A stretch of 64,000 bases of DNA from Mytilus trossulus (taxonomy: Eukaryota > Mollusca > Bivalvia > Mytilida > Mytilidae): positions 66,200,929 through 66,264,928 of the forward strand of contig NC_086382.1 in NCBI RefSeq assembly GCF_036588685.1, in the 5' to 3' direction. The first letter of the stretch is position 1; the number at the start of each line of letters is the position of its first letter. Shown here in pieces: positions 50,501 to 61,431 of the stretch. Below the pieces are notes generated by a model. That model saw only the letters and a program-made list of their open reading frames with translations. It had not been told where the DNA came from and did not search any database. The position numbers and the translations under genes were made by a program.

Positions 50501-52480
50501 GAAAAATATAAAATAAACTATCGCACCAACCTTGCACCAAAAAAAATTTTTATCCGAAGTTTGATATGTATGAACTTGTCAAAAGGTTAAAATTTCTAAT
50601 TGGTGCAAGCATGGTGCGGTGGTCAAAATTTGGAAAAACCATCCAAATTTCTGTATTTTTGCTTATTTTCTCAATTATGACGTCATTTGCACCTACCATT
50701 GTGACGTCATTGAACATTTTGTTGTTAGATAAAAACATTTTTTTTGAATCATTGACTCATATTCTAATGATTTATGGAGAAAAATCTGCTCTGTTCGAAT
50801 TTTTATTATCTTGTAAATCTGGGGCCATTTTAGGCCATTATAGCCCCTACTCCTTTCAAAGAGTATTTTTAATGCTTAAATATACTGACTGTATTTTACC
50901 TTTTATTAATCAATAATTGCTATAACAACACCTATTGTATTTTGTTTGTAGGCATAGATTGAATATGTTTTTATCAAATGTTGGCATAGGTTGAAGACAC
51001 CAAATCAATGACCAAAATATCAGTCAACCAACATCGGAGATAACGAAGAGATTATCCAGCACGTCCTCTCAGTTTGATCAATATTAAATGGAATATAATA
51101 TGTCATTGGATTGATTCATGTCAAATGTTTCATATCTTCATCACAATCAGGCAATTGTTTTGCACTAGTTTTTTTTATATATATCTTTAAAAGTGACAGA
51201 GGATATCATAGCATAAGGAAAAGTCAAAACATTGATTTTGACCTTTACCTGTGACCTTGCCCTAATTTCATTTTAGTAAACATAAGACCCCAAATATATG
51301 TATCAAAACGTGTCCTATTACTTAGCATTTATGCTTTAGGTGTCAAATACTGAAAAAAAAACTCGCATATGGAGTCTTTGTATCGCTTCGGTCAAAATTT
51401 GACAACATATCCTTCGGATAAAACGAGCAATTTGTAAAATGAATTTGTCGCTCCTTTTACTGTTGTGGAGGAGATACACTCACAAGGCAAACAGTGTTTG
51501 GGCGATAACTACTACAAAGAAATGAATTTGGTTAATCAGGATAAATTTCAAAGGAGCATGAAATGTGCGACATCAGATACCAAATATCCAAGCGACATCT
51601 TGATATAAAAAATGTACACGTAAGAAACAAAAGTGACTGACAAAAAAAGAAAAGTAAAAAGACCTAATAATCAGAGGAAATCAATAGGACTTTCCACAAA
51701 AAAGTAAATAAACCTAATAATCAGAAGAAAATTAATAGGTCTTTCCACAAAATAATAAAAAGACCTTATAATGACAGGAAAATCGAGAGGTATTTCCACA
51801 GAATGTAAAAAGACCTTATAATCAGAAGAAAATTAGTAGGTCTTGATTAGTCATACTTTATTAGTTGTCTAGACTCTTTCACAGAAAACCAAAGTTTTAA
51901 CTGCACCTACTACGTAATGCTTCTTACTTGTTATTGTACATGAAATCCACATAAAAAATAACTTCAAATTTATCTCCATTCTGTTTAGTTTTATCTATTT
52001 AATTGAATGCCATCCCGGAAGTTTTCGTTTGAAACCAGTAAACACACTTACAAAGTGTACCTTTTTAAATACTACAAAAACATTTAATTGTGTGATATAA
52101 TCCATATAATCAAGGTATGAGTAGATTTAAACCTGTGCAAATGTGGCGTGCAGTATGCAAAAAACTGACATGCAACGTATATCAGGTGTGTTGTTTGGTG
52201 ATAAACAATGTGTTGGAATGCCAATGGCAATCTTCAGCTTGCATTCAGATTTTTTCATTTACGTTCGAAATATTTTTTAATGCACGCGCACTTTGCTTTG
52301 ATCTATCGGTAATTTCAAGATGTTATTAAGAACTACACAATGTATTGTATAAAAAATTACAACCATACAATAGTTACGAAGATAATTGTGTTTTGAACAT
52401 ACGAAGATATACACTAAGCTACCTTGTTGAGCGACCTGAATAAATGAAGAAAAAGTTATGAATGCAATTGACAAAACCAT
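38579..52480 (-). CDS. Type I membrane receptor with three YAVV tail motifs (unrecognised family)
   Basis: Seven exons join in phase: 52480-52423, 46378-46130, 45626-45567, 44159-43776, 42125-42036, 40781-40691, 39128-38579, totalling 1482 nt (493 residues). Exon 1 is a signal peptide (MVLSIAFITFSSFIQV). Residues 20-122 hold five Cys and several N-glycosylation sequons (NSS, NHT). Residues 123-250 form a six-Cys domain (CVCKVYLQN, YCGLEINVSV, GYCLQIFR), CUB-like in feel but not identified. Residues about 283-310 are a membrane helix (FAGAFVFVIALVVVFIYTW) followed by RKRH. The tail has YHTV, YISI and three YAVV motifs at about 431, 454 and 480; the last (VEYAVV) fits the ITIM pattern. All ectodomain introns are phase 1. 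Exon 2 acceptor choice is the least certain. A tyrosine-based signalling role is inference. Confidence 0.75.
39862..40160 (+). repeat. Mussel-type dispersed repeat
   Basis: CAACCCCGCCGCAATTTG, GTGCCTGTCCCAAGCCAGGA, TTTTATAGCTGACTATGCAG and GAAGGCCGTACGATGACCT occur in the same order as at 45695-46020 and, reversed, at 53955-54375. It lies in the intron between the tail and membrane exons of the receptor gene. Confidence 0.65.
43480..43643. repeat. Foldback element (inverted repeat, about 164 bp)
   Basis: GAAATAATTCATGGAAG.. pairs with ..CTTCCATGAATTATTTC, and the inner blocks ACACATGGCCTGGGC and GCCCAGGCCATGTGT also pair. The loop is short, around 43561. It is in a receptor intron, directly beside the hammerhead-core repeat. 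Confidence 0.75.
43650..43735 (-). repeat. Dispersed repeat with hammerhead-like core (copy C)
   Basis: On the minus strand: GAGCGTCACTGATGAGTC, loop, TAGACGAAACGCGCGTCTGG, CGTA. CTGATGA is at 43712-43706 and GAAAC at 43692-43688. A GTCT/AGAC stem II and an ACGC/GCGT stem III can both form. It lies in the receptor intron, about 40 bp past the donor of the 43776-44159 exon. Confidence 0.65.
44270..44405 (-). repeat. Second-family repeat, reverse copy
   Basis: Reverse complement matches the distal part of 19960-20375: GAGGGACGAAAGATACC, GACAGTCAAACTCATAAATC, TGACAACGCCATGGC. Intronic. Confidence 0.55.
44720..44775 (+). repeat. Short repeat of TGTACCAGTATTGT
   Basis: Two direct copies of TTGTACCAGTATTGT and an inverted CAATACTGGTA lie within about 60 bp, so the copies can also pair with each other. 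Intronic. Confidence 0.5.
45695..46020 (+). repeat. Mussel-type dispersed repeat
   Basis: Contains GTCCCAAGCCAGGAGCCTG, GTTGTCGTTTGTTGATATG, GTTGAAGGTCGTATGGTGAC and GAGAATTGTCTCATTGGCAA, ending in an AT run. It lies between two ectodomain exons of the receptor. Confidence 0.65.
46653..46722. repeat. Perfect 22-bp inverted repeat
   Basis: 46653-46674 (ATTCAACCTATGCCAACATT..) is the exact complement of 46701-46722. The same sequence, inverted, recurs at 50976-50995. Confidence 0.8.
48196..48352. repeat. 157-bp hairpin-forming palindrome
   Basis: Arms AATGAATGGC..AATAATCCGC and GCGGATTATG..GCCATTCATT pair through most of their length around a three-base loop at 48272-48274, with a two-base offset at the outer end. 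Probable foldback MITE. Confidence 0.8.
50082..50106 (+). repeat. Poly-C run of about 25
   Basis: An uninterrupted C run, preceded by TTTCCT and followed by TTTTCC. The minus strand is poly-G with G-quadruplex potential. Intronic. Confidence 0.9.
51655..51849 (+). repeat. Minisatellite, about 50-bp unit, about four copies
   Basis: The phrase GACCTAATAATCAG or a variant starts at 51661, 51711, 51762 and 51812 (periods 50, 51, 50). Each unit ends with a TTTCCACA block; the last is cut short. Intronic. Confidence 0.8.
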
Positions 52481-52504
52481 AACGAAACACGAAACAAACG
52501 ATGA

Positions 52505-52590
52505 TGTCGAGCGTCACTGGTGAGTCTTTTCTTAGACGAAACTCGCGTCTGACGTAAATATAAAATTTTGATCCAGGTATCTTTGATGAG
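52505..52590 (+). repeat. Dispersed repeat with hammerhead-like core (copy D)
   Basis: GAGCGTCACTGGTGAGTC (CTGATGA mutated to CTGGTGA at 52517-52523), a stem, then GAAAC at 52538-52542 and the tail TAAATATAAAATTTTGATCC. It lies just upstream of the receptor's first coding exon on the opposite strand. Confidence 0.6.
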
Positions 52591-53235
52591 TTTTTTTTAC
52601 ATTTTGGAAAACTCACACATCACGAATTGGAGCGGATTTCTTATCAAATATATTTTTCTTCTTCCTTTTTTCTACTAGATACAATAATAAATACAATGTA
52701 TGTACCCCATAATTTGCATTTATAGAGTAAAGATAATGATGGGTTACATGTTTTGATTAAATATTTGAGACATCAGTTGAAACAAAGGCCATCAATTTGA
52801 ACAGTTGATAATAAATATATGTATATTTAAGATCACAATAGTAACAGTGTATATAAAGTGCGAATCTAGTAAGTTCATTTTCACTGTTTTATGCGAGTAT
52901 GTTCATTGTAGAATAAAGGATCATGGGAAAACTGTATTTGTTTACGTTTTGAAAATACCAAAATAATTGGTTTGAAACAAAGTTTTAACTTATTTTCATT
53001 GTGATATGTCTTTTTGATAAGAGTAATAAAGTTCAAATATGTGTTATAAAAGCTACACAAAATAGAATATCAATTATTCAAAGCGATCCATTTTTACTAT
53101 AGATGCGATGAATTATCACTGTTTTGGCATTCATTTCTGATGTAGAATTTTCGAAAATGCGATGAATTTTTATGGTAGATTAATGTTATAATTAGGCTAG
53201 CAACAAATGAAAAACTTATTTGATTGCTTTAATAT

Positions 53236-53520
53236 TTAGTTTATGACTTGTATATGTCTATAACAACTGGTTGGCCATTTGAACGTTTTCCCATAGTATT
53301 GACATGTGTGAATTGTATTGCCATGTTTTCCTGCTTTGTCATTCGCTAGGCCTTTTGAAGTTTCAAATTCCTGATTACACAAATAACACTGTTGCTTTTT
53401 GTTGTTTTCTTGGTACATATTAATTTAAATTATGTTTGATAAAAAATTATTTCTCGCATTTTTCAAACTAATAAGGCTTATTGTCCAGGTGTTTGTTGAC
53501 ATGGGCATCAAAGTGCTGTT
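53236..53520 (-). pseudogene. Degenerate C2H2 zinc-finger fragment
   Basis: The upper part (about 53514-53450) reads HFDAHVNKHLDNKPY, then a stop, then FEKC, like the end of one finger and a linker. The lower part (53418-53236) reads QQCYLCNQEF and HTCQYYGKTFKWPTSCYRH, two incomplete C2H2-like fingers with missing second His. Stops and lost ligands mark it as decayed. The parent gene or element is unknown. Confidence 0.4.
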
Positions 53521-53954
53521 TTTATACGACCGCAATTTTGTTTTGGTTCGTATATTGTTCGTCCTCTGTGGTCGTACATGTGTCAGGCTGCGGCCACCGA
53601 AGCATTTTTAATGATTTTACTACAAACCGAGCAGATTAGATTTAAAGTTCCTGTTACTTTCATCATATGGTAAGTCGGGCCAAAATAGTATCCAGGGGGC
53701 CTGGAAATATTTAGCAGGGCTTCTCTTCGCTATCAGTTTTTATGCTCATTGAGAAGTCTTAAAATTTTAATTCACACATTGTTGTAACTCATTAGTGGGG
53801 ATCTTCTAATGCCTGTGAAGACTAGCTTCCCATTTTGTCTTGAAAGGACTATAAGTGCATTAGTATGAAGACCCTCCTTTTTAACTTGAGTTCTTTTTTC
53901 TGTTATTCATCTTCACTTGCCTCCCTTACTGTTGAGCCCCAAAATGCTTCAGTA

Positions 53955-54375
53955 TAAAAACAAGATGTGGTATGATTGCCAATGAGACAACTATCCACAA
54001 AAGACCAAAATGACACAGAAAATAACAACTATAGGTCACCGTACGGGTTACAACAATGAGCAAAGCCCATACCGCATAGTCAGCTATAAAAGACCCCGAT
54101 AAGACAATGTAAAACAATTCAAACGAGAAAAATTAACGGCCATATTAATGTAAAAAAAAATGAACGAAAAACAAATAATTTTTATGTAACACATAAACAA
54201 ACGACAACCACTGAAGTACAGGCTCCTGACTTGGTACAGGCACATACATAAATAATGTGGCGGGGTTATACATGTTAGCGGGACCCCCCTAACCTGGGAC
54301 AGTGGTTTAACAGTACAACATAAGAACAAACTATAAAAATCAGTTGAAAAAGGCTTAACTCATCAGATGGACATC
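53955..54375 (-). repeat. Mussel-type dispersed repeat, long copy
   Basis: Contains ATTGCCAATGAGACAACTAT, GTCACCGTACGGGTT, ATAGTCAGCTATAAAAGACC, GGCTCCTGACTTGGTACAGG and GGCGGGGTTATACATG, the complement of the series at 39862-40160, and extends further. Confidence 0.7.
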
Positions 54376-55558
54376 AATGTCCATATTCTGAAGGAAAGAT
54401 AGTTTTTAGCTCGGCCGTTGCTTGAATTTCTCTACTGTATAAAATGAAACGACATGTGACAACTATCCAAAGTTTTTAAAGCGTGAAATATAAGTCAAGT
54501 TGTGTTGGGCAAACTTTTTCTGTCAAAAATCTTCCTATATCTATGTACTGATAAAGTTGCATTGGTTCATAATGTACGTGTGGTAGAGCACCCTTGATTC
54601 TACGGCAGAGGTCGAACCCTGAATAGTTTGGGGTAAGTATGTACACAACATTCAAGCAAGACTCTTTTTTTGATGAAATAAAATAAAATGTTGAATTTTA
54701 GACCGTTTAAACTCCAATTTGGACCATTTCGATAACTTGGACAAAAATTTAAAAAAAAACATGAGGTGAGATTCGGCATGCCAAAGAAACCCAAATATTC
54801 AATTGTTGTTGAAATCCAAAAGAATTTATTTCTAGACAGTTTGGATCCCACAAACTTGTAAAATTGGCCATAAATTAAACACAATAAGCCTACAAAAGAA
54901 CCTCAAGTTTTATTTTGAACCATGTGAACCAATTTAAAGCCGGACCCAAAATAAAAAAAAATCTTACTTCACGGTTATATTTAGTATATTAAACCTCATT
55001 GAAATTGGTCAATAAGTGATTTATAAAAAAATATTTGAAAAGTGTTTTTGTTATCCCTTTTTATCCCATTCTATACCGATATACATGATAGATGAACGTA
55101 TTTATTGATGAAGTGTCGTAGCATTGGATAGTGATTTTCCCTATATATATTCAATGTAATATAGTACCCTATCGGAACATTTTAAATGAAGTCGGTGACA
55201 TATATACTTTATTTTACATTTTCTGATGTTCATTTTCAATATCTATCAAGCTGAGTTTTTATTTTATTTTTCAAATTTATGGACTGGTCATTTACTGAAT
55301 GATCCTTGACCTTAATATGTTTACATTAATTTAAAAACACTTTCAACTAAAAAATATCCAAATGTTGTTATATTATGACTACAATTTCTGTTATCCGGCG
55401 TGACGTAGCAGCCGGTAGTTACAGCATCCGGGCATCACTGTAGGTGACGCTTTTCCCTAGATACTCCAATCACCGCTAATGGTCAGTGGTAATACCCGAG
55501 GGTAAGTTAATTGAGATAACACTTTACATTTATTAATTAAGGTGTAAACAATAATTAG

Positions 55559-58542
55559 ATGGCATACAATTATTTTGATAAGCTAGACAGTGTGGCACAA
55601 GGTCGTTATAGTACCAAATTAGTGTTAATTAACAGTGATGAATGTCCATACAAGTTCCCTGCAGGTGTTTGGAAAAATAACCCATCTTGTTGGCCAGATC
55701 TCCAGTTTGGAGATGTGTATTCATATTTAATTGACTCGCCAGGTATTTAGAATTAAAAATTATTAAGCTGAGCACACCTATAGATAACTTTAATTATTTT
55801 TTCCGGTTTTGAAGAATAAGGGTGTGCCGATTTATGCAGTGAAATATTAGTATGAAACATATATATGTCTCTGTGTATTAAAAGTAAGCAGAAAAATAAT
55901 AAACACATCCTTGAAATAACTAACAAAATATAAAAAAATATATATTCACGGCGATATTATTTAGAACTAAACACAGATTGATACATATGTAATATAGATT
56001 TATTGTGTAGCAAAGTTAATTTGGTTATAATTCTGTTCTTTTAAGTTTGATTTAAAAAACAAAAATTAAATGTAAAGGACGCGGACCATGATAGAAGTTG
56101 TTATAAATGAAGATGAGATGACACATCTTTGGCAATAAACTTTGCACAGTGGATGATTTCCTCCCAGGTCAGGTGTGAAAGGATAGATTTATTATATTCG
56201 TTTAGTGTCCATGTAAACTTTAATTAATACACGAAGTTATAATTATGATTTCTGTCAAGTTTTTAAAATGACATGAAGCTGAAGATATAGATTAAAATAA
56301 AAAGTGAATAACTTTTAAGAATGTTACAGAATATTACTTTAATTTATTAGGAATAATACTAGGTTACGTATTAAATGTTTTAAACATGTGTTTTAAAATA
56401 TTTGTCAGTTATACTGAAAATTAAATAATGTACAAAAAAATGTACAAAGCTCCTTGTATGCTTAAGGTACTATGGAACAGAATAAATTCTTTTAGCCTTC
56501 GCCTTTTTACAAAAATCTGTTATTTTTTTTTTCTAGTAATTTAAATTGTTTTTGCTTATATCGGTATCTTGACATATATGTGTACCATATTTAGAGTGAA
56601 CTTTTTAAAAAGGTTAATATTGGAACCTATTAAATTTAAATTGAATATAGGACAGTAAATACACCCAGCCGCAAGGACTTATTCTTATGTTAGTCAATAT
56701 ATGATTTTCAGGCATTTTTACCCGAGCAAGTATGAAATCCTATAAGAGTTTGGATGCCCACAACTATTTTCAGTCAGGATGGGTTCAGACAGTTTACAGC
56801 TATAAGCCTGCCACCAGTGCATACACTATACTGAAAGCAGATGTTAGGCCTTCACAAAGACTGAACGAGGAACCTCATCACCCATGGGTTGCCCTCTCTG
56901 GAGATGGTTCAGTAGCCGTGGCTCACTGCAATTGCATGGCAGGGTAGGTTTTAAAATCGTATTGAAATCATTTATATTTATTATATGCATTCAGGTTACT
57001 TTGAAGGTTGTTCTCTTTTTTTTTTATTTGCTTACGACGGTTAATGTAAAGACAGGAAAAAAGTAATGGAAAAAAGGTCACAATATTTTTTTATGTATGA
57101 AACTTGTCATAATAGTCTGTACACATATATCTCAAGATAGCAAAACAAAAATCCTATTTTTTTTAGGCTTGCAGAATCATGTTCCCATATTGCAGCCCTT
57201 CTCTTCAAAGTAGAAGCCGCTGTGAGACTGGGATATACCACTAAACTTTGCACTGGGCTACCATGCAAGTGGAATGCTGATTTCGTTAAAAAGGTACAGC
57301 CTGCGCCCGTAAAATACATTCAATTCTATAAAACCAGCTGTATAAACAAAGCAAAGAAGGTAAAAGTTCGACATTTGTCATCAACCCAACAAGAACAACA
57401 GACTCTTCTTCAAACTTTGCATGCTTGTAACAGCAAACCTGTGGTTTTAAGTACATTTGACCTTCTCTGACAAATTTCACTGGCAAAAAACTGTTTCCTC
57501 AGATCCGATTGTACCACAATGTCTTAGATCTCTGTACAAGACAGAGTATGCAGACTTCACAAAAAAAAATTTAAGCAGGAAATGCTCCGTAATTAATGAT
57601 AGTTACAGCATGAATAAAGAGACAATCATGTATATCTACGATGTTACTCAAAAACAGAGCTCATCTTTAACATGGCATGAACAACGCATTGGTCGAATAA
57701 CATCTTCAGTAGTGTACAGTGTTTTACATACAGATTTCAACAATCCAGCGCCATCACTACTTAAAACTTTGTGTAACCCTAGTTCAAAATCACTTGGTCA
57801 TGTACCTGCAATCCATTGGGGTAAAGAAAATGAAAAAGTTGCGCTGCATCAGTACAGTGCAACCATGAAGACACAACATCAACATTTTAATATGAGTTCT
57901 GCAGGCTTCCTAATTTCTAAAGAAACCCCTTTTATTGGTGCTAGTGCTGACTCTGCAACCAGCTGTTCCTGTCACGGAAATAGAGTTATAGAGGTCAAAT
58001 GTCCGTTCAGTCACAAGGAATCGACATTACAGGAGTATGTAAAAGACCCTTCATCCTGCATTGTGGCTAATGGCAGAGAGGTGAAGACTACACACAAATA
58101 TTACTATCAAATCCAGCTTCATATGTACGTGCATGATGTAAATTTATGTGACTTGGTAATTTATACATCAAAGGTAACAGCGATATTTTATATTTTACTC
58201 AATGACATCTTCATTAAAGATATGATAACAAAACTGAAAGATTTTCACATTCGTCATGTGATGACAGAATTATTGACGAGACAATTGGAAAACAAGATTA
58301 AACAAGTACCTTTGAGAAATGATAAATTGTATTGCTACTGCCGATCAAAGGATGATGGAAAGGAGAATATGATTGGTTGTGACAACCCACAATGTAAAAC
58401 TCAGTGGTATCATCTTAAATGTTTAAAAATGAAAAGAATACCAAAAGGACAATGGTTATGTAAAGACTGTAAAACATTCCCGTTACTAGCTCTTAATAAA
58501 TACTTTTGCATGTGGACCTGTCACCATCAGAGACGTATATAA
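55559..58542 (+). CDS. SWIM - YqaJ nuclease - PHD protein of the ISL2EU-like transposon (one frame break)
   Basis: Exons are 55559-55742, 56712-56943 and 57167-58542. The N-terminal part ends with CNCMAGLAESCSHIAALL, a SWIM zinc finger (CxC..CxH) spanning the exon 2/3 join. After a +1 change of frame near 57451-57467 the YqaJ domain follows: RIGRITSS, HWGKENEKVAL, GASADSA, VIEVKCPF and YYYQIQLHMYV, i.e. the E, D, ExK and QxQ positions of a lambda-exonuclease-type PD-(D/E)XK fold. A C-terminal PHD finger reads YCYCRS, IGCDNPQC, WYHLKC and WLCKDC. The product is presumed to process DNA ends or recombine element DNA. The frame break coincides with CTC TGA, so it may be a mutation, an error, or recoding. 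Confidence 0.8.
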
Positions 58543-58874
58543 CAGTGTTCAACATTTGTAGTTATTTATTGTTACAATTCTGTTTTTGGAGACCATTACA
58601 GCAAATTTCCTAATGCATGTAAAGGAAAACTTTGTTGGCTTGTTTGCTTTGTTTGTATAATTGTTGACACAAAGGCATAGTTAAACTGTATAAATAATAT
58701 TTGAATTTAATTGGGTGTTATCCTAATGATTGTAAAATATGAAAACAAAGCAAGCAAGTTAACTTAAGTCTTGCTCTACATGCTGTAGGAAATGAGTTGT
58801 AAATGTTGAACTCAACAACAGTCAGATATTGATCATAAGTGAAGCATATATGTAACCTAGAACTACATATATTT

Positions 58875-58880
58875 TTTATT
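58875..58880 (-). promoter_or_regulatory. Possible poly(A) signal of the transposase gene
   Basis: AATAAA on the minus strand, about 90 bp past the transposase stop at 58968. Confidence 0.35.
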
Positions 58881-58911
58881 TACTATGTATATACAGTCAA
58901 TATTTGAAAAT

Positions 58912-58917
58912 AATAAA
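58912..58917 (+). promoter_or_regulatory. Possible poly(A) signal of the YqaJ gene
   Basis: AATAAA about 370 bp after the YqaJ stop. With the opposite signal at 58875-58880 the two convergent transcripts would overlap at their 3' ends. Confidence 0.35.
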
Positions 58918-58967
58918 CATTTATCATTCAGCCACTCTAAAAAGGATGTTCTAAATTAGAGGTATTG

Positions 58968-61252
58968 TTAATCACTTTCTTCATTGTAGACAATTCCTTC
59001 CCCCATGTTGGTTAATGATCCGCAAATGCGGACGAATTTGTCTATTCGAGCTTGCTTCTTGGTGGATGCCTCATCGGTGGTTGATTTAAGCATATTGATT
59101 GGTATAGTCCCTTGTAGAATTTTGTACCGGTTTTTCATCAAACCGATCAGTCTCTCAATATGAATTCTGATGCTGCTCATTTTACGCGATGTTTCAACTT
59201 CCTCTGCAGATAACTGTGATTTTCCCTTTGTAAAAGCCGGAATTATAAGTTCTGCAGAGCATACACTGGCAAAGTCGTCTTGAAGAGTAAAGCTTCTATC
59301 TGCAAGAATTTGATCACCTGGGTGATGATATATTGAACTTATAAACCCAGATGACCTCACAATTTCGGTGTCTGACACTCTACCGCCCCATACTTCAGAT
59401 AAAAATGTTATTGAACCTAAAGGGCTACAGCCAATTAAAACTTTAACAGTACTGTGCTTTTTATAGTTAGAGTAGCATTTTGCTCTGGCGTTTAATTTTT
59501 TTGGTCTATCTATAAATATTTCAAAACAGTCTATTATACATGTTAGTCGAGGGTATTTGACCTTGAAAACACTTGGTAATGTACGTTTCATTGTTTCACG
59601 ATCAGGCCAGTGTATCAGAAAGTCAAGCTTTGTACTCATTAGGTCAATCCACCTCCAGAACATGTCATGAAGAGTAGAAGAAGGAATTCCACATTGGTCT
59701 GCAATATACTCAAAAGGCATATCTAACTTTAATTTAACTAATGTCACAAAGAATTGATCACGCAATGCCAATTTACTTGCTAGAGGCGTTCTTGTCATAA
59801 ATGTCTGCAAAAATGTAAATACGGACAGGAAAACATCCCACTTCAAACCAGTATAAAAATTGGATTTGACGTCATTGTTTTCAATGATAGAGGAAGAAAG
59901 TCTAAGCGTTGTTATCTGAGAAGAGAGTTTATCATTTTCCTGTATCAGACGGTCTCGTTCTGATCGTAAGTTGTCCATTTCACTATAAATCATTTCCCGT
60001 TCAGATGAGGTAACGGGTCTGTTTATGGCAGACGTGCCCCTAGCAGGTAATTCCATGAAAGCATGATTAAGATACGGCATAGGTGATAACGGCGAAGTTG
60101 CTATATTTTCCTTCTTTTGTCTTAAAGGTGAACATGGTGTTGCTTCATACATAATACATGTTTCAGGGGTTGGAAGATTTTGGTCAAATTCCACCCTTTT
60201 CACTGCTAAATCTGGTGATGTGAAGTGGATTTTCCTTTTAGCTACGTTTTCATAACGCTCTATTTTTTTCTGTTGAACTGTCTTTGTATTGGTTACAGCA
60301 AAGGAGAACACAGAAGGCACATAGTCAGGGTGGTCGTGATCTTCATTTGGTTTACCTGAAATATTATATTTACTCAATTCAGTTAGATAGTCTAGATATA
60401 TTTTAAATACATGTACTATACAAATAGTTCAAATCGAGAGGTGTATTTATTTGAATTTGTTTTGATTTTAAACAGCGTATTTTAATGACCAATAAATACT
60501 TATTTATGTTAATGTGGTCAGAATCACCTTTCTGTTAATTAGTTTCAATTCAAGATAAACAGTTCGTATGTTATCAGACTGATCAACTTGTTAGCACCTT
60601 ATAAAAACAGCTTGATTCTAAATTGTATCTTTGCCAGATGACCACATCTACCTGTTATCTTTGATGTTTATAATTTTAATATCGCAATTAATTTCAACAG
60701 GAATACGATCGTGGCTAATCAAACAAGATATACAATAGCACATGGCTTGGGATTCATTAAAATAATTTCTAATATCCATTTGACTTCAAAATGTTTTATT
60801 TTACATCAATTATAAAGGTATTGCAAACGGACTTAAAATAAGTTAAATTAAATGAAAAATATTCAAAAACAGGATTTTAAAAACTTGTCTTTAGGAATTA
60901 AAAAATAACAAGACGGTAAGTGCTGAAAAAAAAATATTTGAAGGTGTGTGTTTGTGAGTTGAAATAAAACAGTTAAGATGGTGTATCTGTATGTTTTAAA
61001 CAGGGTAATTAATTAATTTATAATCATTTTAAACATGAAGTGAAATACAAATGTATTACCTGTGATGAAATGCTCGCTACATATTACTGAGTGTTTTGTT
61101 GGAACCCACGGTGTACCGTCTGGTTTGTCTCTTTTAAGTGCAGCTAACCACTTAATTTGTCTGTCGGCATTTCTAGGAAATCTAAAGAATGATAATCTTT
61201 TCAGCATCAAGTTGTGATTTTTACAGCCAACTGCACAACATGACTTGGGCAT
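58968..61252 (-). CDS. THAP-domain DDE transposase of the ISL2EU-like element
   Basis: Two exons, 61252-61060 and 60355-58968, join in phase 1 to give 526 residues with no stops. Residues 1-80 are a THAP domain: MPKSCCAVGC, FFRFPRNADRQIKWLAAL, CSEHF (C2CH zinc ligands), and the closing P of PDYVPSVF encoded by exon 2. A coiled coil lies at about residues 198-225 (MIYSEMDNLRSERDRLIQEN). The DDE_4 nuclease follows: TCIIDCFEIFIDRP (first Asp), HPGDQILADRSF (second Asp) and IRIHIERLIGLMKNRYKIL (Glu). An HTH-like stretch (MPFEYIADQCGIPSSTLHDM) precedes it. All catalytic residues are present, so it could be functional. The THAP domain would bind the element ends. Confidence 0.85.
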
Positions 61253-61431
61253 GTTTCAATTAAAATAACAATATAAGACACAGGTGCATTCAAGACAAAT
61301 TCTTTATTAAAAATGAGCATCTGCCCTATTATCTATACATCAAAGCTTCACCTCCTTGACATCGGAAATCGGCGTAACTAGGAAAGGGAGATTACTCGTT
61401 TTGAAAATGCCCGTATGTTCGGATAACAGAT

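Larger units (their letters stand above)
46730..50995. other. Long AT-rich intron segment bounded by inverted repeats
   Basis: No supported gene. It is part of the 6-kb first intron of the receptor. The bounding motif TTCAACCTATGCCAACATTT occurs at 46654 and inverted at 50995. A second inverted pair (GGAGTAGGGGCTATAA) lies near 47935 and 50850. Within it are a 157-bp hairpin, a small repeat fragment near 47160-47215, and a poly-C run. It may be one or several old insertions. Confidence 0.45.
55387..61431. mobile_element. ISL2EU-like DNA transposon (THAP-DDE transposase plus YqaJ nuclease)
   Basis: Two convergent multi-exon genes lie between short matching ends: TCTGTTATCCG at 55387-55397 and its complement CGGATAACAGA at 61421-61431. 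A DDE transposase paired with a YqaJ-type nuclease is the gene set described for ISL2EU elements, relatives of PIF/Harbinger. The inverted ends show only about 11 matching bases by eye, so the borders and target duplication are tentative. Total length is about 6.0 kb. Confidence 0.65.

Noticed and set aside
51655-51849. Regularly spaced repeats resembling a CRISPR array
   Set aside because: Units are contiguous with no unique spacers, and the genome is animal. It is a minisatellite.
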